64,000 nucleotides of DNA from Pseudoalteromonas ruthenica (GTDB lineage: Bacteria > Pseudomonadota > Gammaproteobacteria > Enterobacterales > Alteromonadaceae). The notes beneath the pieces were generated by a model. That model saw only the letters and a program-made list of their open reading frames with translations. It was not told where the DNA came from and made no database searches. The stretch covers positions 3,205,380 to 3,269,379 of the forward strand of contig NZ_CP023396.1 in assembly GCF_008808095.1 (NCBI RefSeq). The letters are read 5' to 3'. A program made the position numbers and the translations under genes. This document shows positions 59,056 to 64,000 of the stretch, in pieces (within the stretch, counting starts at the first letter, position 1; the number at the start of each line of letters is the position of its first letter).

Positions 59056-59517
59056 GATGCCCTTAATGTGCCAAGTCTCCAGCCTCAAATGCTTTGTTAA
59101 TGTTAAAACGCATGAATGACTGCTACCCAAACTAGCTATGTCTGACTGATCTTTTCACTGTTAATCACGTTTTTTGGTGCAGATAGGCATGTCAGTTTTT
59201 AATTGATCGCTATAAAAATTGCTTAGTAACGAGTCGCTGGTAGCTAATATTCACACAAAATAGCGCCGATATTTGTCGCAAATATGCATCATCACTATTG
59301 TTGTTGCTGTGGGCACCTAGCATCGGTGAGATCTTATTTAACGCTAGTTTAGCGTTGTTTTATGCCAATAAATTAGGGAGTGACGAGCTCACTTATGTGT
59401 TCGTTTTGCCCTGATAGCTGTCATTTTTGGATTGAGTTGTTGACTATTAGGTGAGCCGAGCTTTGTTTTGCTGATGATGAGCGTGTTTTGGAGTGTTGAG
59501 TTACAGAGAGGGAGCTG

Positions 59518-59542
59518 AAAAAAGCCCACACAAAGATGGGCT
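59518..59542 (-). terminator. mnmE terminator
   Basis: AGCCCA (59523-59528) and TGGGCT (59537-59542) pair around an 8-base loop and are flanked by an A-run that gives a T-run on the minus strand. It follows the mnmE stop by 17 bases. Confidence 0.75.
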
Positions 59543-59559
59543 CGCTAGACTTTATTAAT

Positions 59560-60924
59560 CTATTTACCGATACAAAAGGAGCTGAAGATCTTGCCGAGCA
59601 GATCGTCAGAGGTGAATTCGCCGGTGATCTCGCTTAAATACTGCTGGGTTAAACGCAGCTCTTCTGCCAAGATCTCCCCGGCAACATGGGCTTCAAGTTG
59701 CTCTTGACCGGTATACAAGTGCTGCTGCGCTCGCTCTAATGCATCTAAATGACGGCGGCGAGCCATAAAGCTGCCTTCTTGGGTGCCCTCAAAGCCAATG
59801 CATGATTTAAGGTGCTCTCGCACATGGTCAATGCCTTGTGCTTGTTTGGCGCTGAGGCGAATGACCGGATGAGTAGGGTGGTCGTCAAACCCCGGTTGCT
59901 CGCCACTGAGATCGACCTTATTCCTGATCACGGTAATGCCCATATTGGCGGGCAGCTTAGCGGTAAACTCTGGCCAAATTTGCTCTGGAGTGGTGGCATC
60001 CGTCTCCGTGGCATCAACCATAAACAGCACACGATCGGCTTGGTTGATTTCTTCCCAAGCGCGTTCTATTCCTATTTGCTCGACCTTATCTGGGCTTTCA
60101 CGTAGTCCTGCGGTATCAATAATATGCAAAGGCATCCCATCGATATGGATATGCTCTTTTAATACATCACGAGTGGTGCCTGCGATATCGGTGACAATGG
60201 CGGCATCACGCCCAGCAAGGGCGTTAAGCAAGCTTGATTTACCGGCATTAGGGCGACCAGCAATGACCACGCGCATACCATCACGAATAATGCTGCCTTG
60301 CTTCGCTTGTTTGCTAACTGCCGCGACCTTATCGAGAATGGCTTGCAAGTCGTTGCCAACCTTACCATCACTAAGAAAATCGATTTCTTCATCAGGGAAG
60401 TCAATGGCCGCTTCCACATACATGCGCAAGTGAATAACTTGCTCCACCAGCTCTTCAATATGTTTTGAAAACTCGCCTTGTAGTGAGTGCAGGGCACTTT
60501 TAGCCGCTTGTTCTGAGGTTGCATTAATTAAATCGGCAATTGCTTCGGCTTGGGTTAAATCAAGCTTATCATTGAGAAAAGCACGCTCCGAGAATTCACC
60601 GGGCTTGGCCAAGCGTACGCCCTCAAGTTGGCTAATCTCTTTTAACAACATGTCGAGAATCACAGGGCCGCCATGGCCTTGTAGTTCTAGCACGTCTTCG
60701 CCGGTGAAAGAATGTGGGCCTTGAAAGAACAGCGCTATGCCCTGGTCTAATTGTTGTTGCTGCAGGTCATTAAAAGGCAGGTATTCGGCGTAGCGGGTAC
60801 GTGGGCAGCGTCCTAAAATGCGCTCTGCGACCAGCTTTGCATGGCTGCCAGAAACACGAATAATACCCACACCACCACGACCTGGCGCGGTGGCTTGAGC
60901 AACGATTGTATCTTGTGAAAGCAT
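59560..60924 (-). CDS. mnmE: tRNA modification GTPase MnmE
   Basis: I start it at the ATG at 60924 ([20 protein letters not shown]), which gives 454 aa, the family length; the frame is open back to 60981. It has the THF-binding N-domain, the G-domain with [27 protein letters not shown] and NKVDL, and the C-terminal FCIGK with the catalytic Cys. It acts with MnmG on tRNA U34. Confidence 0.97.
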   Translation of the reverse strand: MLSQDTIVAQATAPGRGGVGIIRVSGSHAKLVAERILGRCPRTRYAEYLPFNDLQQQQLDQGIALFFQGPHSFTGEDVLELQGHGGPVILDMLLKEISQLEGVRLAKPGEFSERAFLNDKLDLTQAEAIADLINATSEQAAKSALHSLQGEFSKHIEELVEQVIHLRMYVEAAIDFPDEEIDFLSDGKVGNDLQAILDKVAAVSKQAKQGSIIRDGMRVVIAGRPNAGKSSLLNALAGRDAAIVTDIAGTTRDVLKEHIHIDGMPLHIIDTAGLRESPDKVEQIGIERAWEEINQADRVLFMVDATETDATTPEQIWPEFTAKLPANMGITVIRNKVDLSGEQPGFDDHPTHPVIRLSAKQAQGIDHVREHLKSCIGFEGTQEGSFMARRRHLDALERAQQHLYTGQEQLEAHVAGEILAEELRLTQQYLSEITGEFTSDDLLGKIFSSFCIGK

Positions 60925-60982
60925 AGAATTACTCGATAAAGCCTGAATGGATGTATTGTAACCTAATGTTGTTATAAACAAT

Positions 60983-61010
60983 AAAAAAGCGGCTCTTAGG
61001 CCGCTTTTTT
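60983..61010 (-). terminator. terminator after yidC
   Basis: GCGGC and GCCGC pair around a 6-base loop between an A6 run and a T7 run. It lies 20 bases after the yidC stop and ends the rpmH-yidC transcription unit. Confidence 0.88.
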
Positions 61011-61029
61011 TAGCTTCAATAGCGGGTTA

Positions 61030-62655
61030 TTAACCGCGTACTTTCATGCCTTTTTTCTCCATACCGCGATAAATAATCAGCATTTGCGCAATGGAGATAA
61101 GGTTAGACACGAGCCAGTATAGAACCAGACCTGATGGGAACCATAAGAAGAAAACCGAGAAGATTACTGGCATCCAGGTCATCATCTTTTGTTGCATCGG
61201 GTCGGTAACCGTCATTGGCTGTAGTTTCTGCATCAAGAACATACTCGCACCGAACAAGATAGGCAGTACGTAGTAAGGGTCTTTTGATGACAGGTCAGTT
61301 AGCCATAGGCCGAACTCAGCATGACGTAGTTCTGGCGATTCTAGGAATACATAGAACAGCGCCAAGAAGATAGGCATTTGCAGTAACAGCGGGAAACAGC
61401 CACCCATCGGGTTTACTTTTTCCTTCTTGTACATTTCCATCATGGCCTGACCGAACTTCTGGCGGTCATCACCGTAGCGCTCTTTCAGTGCTTGCATTTT
61501 CGGTTGCAGGGCACGCATCTTCGCCATAGAGGTGTACTGCGCTTTCGTTAATGGGAAGAGTAATGACTTCACGACAATAGTGATGGCGATAATAGCCAGA
61601 CCCCAGTTACCTAAGAAGCTGTAAAGGAACTTAAGTAGGGTGAGCAATGGTTGTGAAATAAACCACAGCCAGCCATAGTCAACAGCCAAATCAAGGTTAG
61701 GGTGAATGGCTTCAAGGGCATCAGTGTCTTTAGGGCCCATATAGTAAGTGGCGCTGATGTCTGCGGTGCTATTGGCTGCCACTGTAATTGGCTCTGATTT
61801 TACACCAATTTGCGCAACTGAAGGCGTGATAAGGCGCATATAGACGGTGTTTTGTTGCTCTTGGTTTGGTACCCAGGCACTGACAAAGTAGTGCTGAAGA
61901 AAAGCGATATAGCCGCCTTGGGTGGTTTTATTTAATTGTTTGTCTTCAATATCAGAGAACGAGTATTTTTCATAATTTATCTCGTCTGTACCGTAAGCAC
62001 CACCAAGGTAGCTTTGATCAATTAAACTGCCTTTTTCTTGCACTGTACGCTTAACTTGTGCAAACAACTGCACTTGCAGTGGCGCTGCGGTGGTATTTTC
62101 TACGTTGTAGTCCATCGCTACATCGTACTGACCCTGTTTAAAGGTGTAAGTTTTAGTAAAGCGAACGCCTTGTTCATCAACGAAAGTCAGTGGCACCGTT
62201 AAGGTATCGCCATTGAGAGTATATTGTAGCTTCTCAGAGTCATACACTGGACGTTCGGCCTGCGCATCAGGACCATTTAAACCAATTAAGCCACTTTGTG
62301 AGAAGTACTGATTGCCATCAAACTCCCCCAATAATAGGTAAGGAGTATCGCTGCCATGGGTTTCAGCGTGCTTAAGCAACTTAGTTTCGATGATGTCACC
62401 GCCCAAGGTATCAATTTTTACGGCAAATACATCGGTAGTCACTTCGATAATTTTACGGTCCACAGCAGTGGCAGTAAGGGAATTATCAACGTCTGATTGC
62501 GGTACATCTGACTGACCGGCCTGCTGGCTTTGCGTCTTTTGTTGCGTTTGGGCACTAGGCTGCTGCGGTTGGTTGTAGTCATTATTCCACTCTTGGAATA
62601 ATAAAAACGACACCAACAACAGGCCGATTATTAAAAACGTGCGTTGCGATTCCAT
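61030..62655 (-). CDS. yidC: membrane protein insertase YidC
   Basis: The 541-aa protein has the N-terminal helix (FLIIGLLLVSFLLFQEW), a large periplasmic beta domain and the C-terminal 60KD_IMP core (WGLAIIAITIVVKSLLFPLT, then MQALKERYGDDRQKFGQAMM and YKKEKVNPMGGCFPLLLQMP). It inserts proteins such as the ATP synthase c subunit into the inner membrane. Confidence 0.97.
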   Translation of the reverse strand: MESQRTFLIIGLLLVSFLLFQEWNNDYNQPQQPSAQTQQKTQSQQAGQSDVPQSDVDNSLTATAVDRKIIEVTTDVFAVKIDTLGGDIIETKLLKHAETHGSDTPYLLLGEFDGNQYFSQSGLIGLNGPDAQAERPVYDSEKLQYTLNGDTLTVPLTFVDEQGVRFTKTYTFKQGQYDVAMDYNVENTTAAPLQVQLFAQVKRTVQEKGSLIDQSYLGGAYGTDEINYEKYSFSDIEDKQLNKTTQGGYIAFLQHYFVSAWVPNQEQQNTVYMRLITPSVAQIGVKSEPITVAANSTADISATYYMGPKDTDALEAIHPNLDLAVDYGWLWFISQPLLTLLKFLYSFLGNWGLAIIAITIVVKSLLFPLTKAQYTSMAKMRALQPKMQALKERYGDDRQKFGQAMMEMYKKEKVNPMGGCFPLLLQMPIFLALFYVFLESPELRHAEFGLWLTDLSSKDPYYVLPILFGASMFLMQKLQPMTVTDPMQQKMMTWMPVIFSVFFLWFPSGLVLYWLVSNLISIAQMLIIYRGMEKKGMKVRG

Positions 62656-62682
62656 AACAGCTCTTATTTCTCGTCGTTTAGA

Positions 62683-62934
62683 TTAATGATGGTTACGTTT
62701 GCTGGGTACGGGGTCATCCCCACCAGCATGTAAAGGATGGCATTTTACTATTCGTTTCGTTGCCAACCAACTGCCTTTTATTGCTCCGTGCATTTTTATA
62801 GCTTGCAGAGCATACGAAGAGCAGCTCGGATTAAAGCGACAACTGGGCCCAAGTAGGGGACTTATCCACTTTTGATAACCTCTAATTACAATAATGAGGC
62901 TGTGTTTTGGTATAGCCAAAATATGGGCGATCAT
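62683..62934 (-). CDS. yidD: membrane protein insertion efficiency factor YidD
   Basis: The 83-aa protein has the family pattern [34 protein letters not shown] and [17 protein letters not shown], with the conserved Cys residues. It aids YidC-dependent insertion. It lies between rnpA and yidC. Confidence 0.95.
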   Translation of the reverse strand: MIAHILAIPKHSLIIVIRGYQKWISPLLGPSCRFNPSCSSYALQAIKMHGAIKGSWLATKRIVKCHPLHAGGDDPVPSKRNHH

Positions 62935-63027
62935 AGGTAAGCCTCAGTACTGAGCAGAGTGATTGTGAATACTCAGTGAGTGTCGATTAAAAGGTGAGCT
63001 AAAGATACCTGAAAAAGACGCTAAATT

Positions 63028-63453
63028 CTATGATTGCTGGCGCTTTTGCTGCCCATTAGGACGCTTTTTGCCATGATGTCTGGGTGGTGGCTTGTATCCT
63101 GGTTTACAGCGCTCATTGATTTTTCGCCATAACTTATCAAGTTCAGCACGAATCTCGGCATTAGAACGCTCGTCAATACCGCGCTTAACCATAAGCACAA
63201 TATCAATGTTATCTAACTGATGTTGATTGAGACGAAAACTCTCACGGGCGATACGCTTAATGCGGTTACGTTGGTTGGCTTGCTTCACATTTTTTTTAGC
63301 TACGGTTAAACCAATGCGAGGATTATCTAAGTCGTTTGGTTTAGCTAGTAATGTGAATAGGGCGGTTGCTGCCCGAGCGGGCTCGTTAAAAATGCGGGAA
63401 TAATGCGAGGGAGTTAACAGTCGTAACTCCCTGCCAAAGCGAAAGTCTTCCAC
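63028..63453 (-). CDS. rnpA: ribonuclease P protein component
   Basis: The 141-aa basic protein has the RNR motif KQANQRNRIKRIARESFRLN and begins EDFRFGRELRLLTPSHYSRI. It supports the RNase P RNA in 5' tRNA maturation. A C-terminal extension rich in Lys, Arg, Gln and Pro makes it longer than the usual 115-120 aa. It starts three bases after the rpmH stop. Confidence 0.95.
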   Translation of the reverse strand: MEDFRFGRELRLLTPSHYSRIFNEPARAATALFTLLAKPNDLDNPRIGLTVAKKNVKQANQRNRIKRIARESFRLNQHQLDNIDIVLMVKRGIDERSNAEIRAELDKLWRKINERCKPGYKPPPRHHGKKRPNGQQKRQQS

Positions 63454-63456
63454 TAA

Positions 63457-63591
63457 TTAAGCAGAAAGTACTTTGCGGCCTTTAGCACGACGACGTGCTA
63501 GCACTTTACGGCCATTTGCTGACGCCATGCGAGCACGGAAACCGTGAGTACGCTTGCGCTTAAGTACGCTAGGTTGAAAAGTTCTTTTCAT
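63457..63591 (-). CDS. rpmH: 50S ribosomal protein L34
   Basis: The 44-aa protein [20 protein letters not shown], then a basic tail ending GRKVLSA, is canonical L34. The ATG at 63591 is chosen by family length; the frame extends further upstream to 63747. It is the first gene of the rpmH-rnpA-yidD-yidC unit. Confidence 0.97.
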   Translation of the reverse strand: MKRTFQPSVLKRKRTHGFRARMASANGRKVLARRRAKGRKVLSA

Positions 63592-64000
63592 AACAATTCC
63601 ATCCGATCGGTTAAGGTTTAAATTAACTGTGTGGGTCGCGATCCTCACACAGACGCAGACACTGCACAAAGCCAAGTGATTTACACCGGACAATAAGCGG
63701 TGCCTTAGCGAGCGCGGAATTCTATAGATAGTCTTGGTCAAAGTCAATGAAAATAACAGTGCTATAGGAGTAGGGGAGCGAAAAAATTGTGCTCAGATCG
63801 GCAAGCGATCCTAAAAAGATCGGTGATTAATTGAAGTTTTCCACAGGCTCTGTTTAAAAAGTGCATAAATCCACTTAATAACCTTAATTGATCTTAAAAA
63901 TTGAATACGATCAAACCCTAATTAATGGTCTGCCTAACTTCTATTTTTAAAATTTATATTAAATAAAAACAATATCTTATGTAAATTTTGCGCAGGGAGC
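63592..64000. other. rpmH promoter region and probable dnaA upstream region
   Basis: No gene is visible. It is AT-rich, has five GATC sites between about 63797 and 63911, and holds a DnaA-box-like TTTTCCACA at 63837-63845. In related genomes dnaA lies just beyond rpmH in the opposite direction, so this is probably the start of the dnaA control region; dnaA itself is outside the window. Confidence 0.55.

Larger units (their letters stand above)
58654..59517. other. long gene-free region upstream of mioC
   Basis: Nearly 900 bases hold no convincing gene on either strand. The region is AT-rich, with scattered GATC sites. It includes a perfect DnaA box (58922-58930), a DnaA-box-like TGTTGATAA (58805-58813), a 9-bp inverted repeat TGGATCTAT/ATAGATCCA (58961-58969 and 58982-58990) and a 15-bp direct repeat CGTATTTTTGGATCT (58953-58967 and 59041-59055). 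It probably holds the mioC promoter and may be a remnant of a lost gene or part of the origin. Confidence 0.55.

Overview
The window is a 64 kb piece of a gammaproteobacterial chromosome that includes the replication origin. The right third has the order atpCDGAHFEBI - parB - parA - rsmG - mnmG - [oriC] - mioC - mnmE - yidC - yidD - rnpA - rpmH, all read on the minus strand. This is the Vibrio/Shewanella/Alteromonadales-type origin arrangement. Together with a DeoR-glmS pair, marine-type TonB receptors and intermediate base composition, it suggests a marine member of the Alteromonadales or a close relative. The genus cannot be named from the sequence alone.

Layout. 1-5.6 kb: haem acquisition (a receptor cut by the window edge, haem oxygenase, a DUF454 protein), then a small TonB-domain protein and an ankyrin protein. 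5.7-11.9 kb: a redox/electrophile-type module (CMD/AhpD-like, DoxX, two pirins, Kef antiporter, LysR regulator, TauE exporter) with the same 19-bp operator-like element in front of its two ends. 11.9-15.2 kb: a siderophore receptor overlapping a membrane acyltransferase-like gene. 15.3-21.3 kb: small housekeeping and hypothetical genes. 21.5-25.2 kb: two consecutive integron gene cassettes with matching attC boundaries and no integrase in the window, lying directly downstream of glmS. One carries a 180-aa membrane-anchored protein and the other a 902-aa SF1 helicase with a long unrecognised N-terminal region. 25.2-30.4 kb: glmS, its DeoR-type regulator, a chemoreceptor and two small proteins. 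30.5-40.4 kb: a MacAB-like efflux system (adaptor, ATPase, two large permeases) opposite an NtrC-type regulator and histidine kinase, with a sigma-54 promoter and a palindrome in between. 40.5-44.8 kb: mltD, a TonB/TolA-like protein and three tandem paralogous membrane proteins flanked by a 25-bp repeat. 44.9-64 kb: glmU, the ATP synthase operon, chromosome partition and tRNA modification genes, oriC, membrane insertion genes, RNase P protein and L34.

How the parts work together. GlmS and GlmU make UDP-GlcNAc for the envelope. ParA and ParB act on the origin region next to them. YidC inserts membrane proteins such as the ATP synthase c subunit, and MnmE works with MnmG on tRNA wobble uridines. 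The accessory content is concentrated at 21.5-25.2 kb and 42.6-44.4 kb. The cassette pair is the best candidate for an undescribed system: its cassette structure is read directly from the sequence, but its function is unknown.
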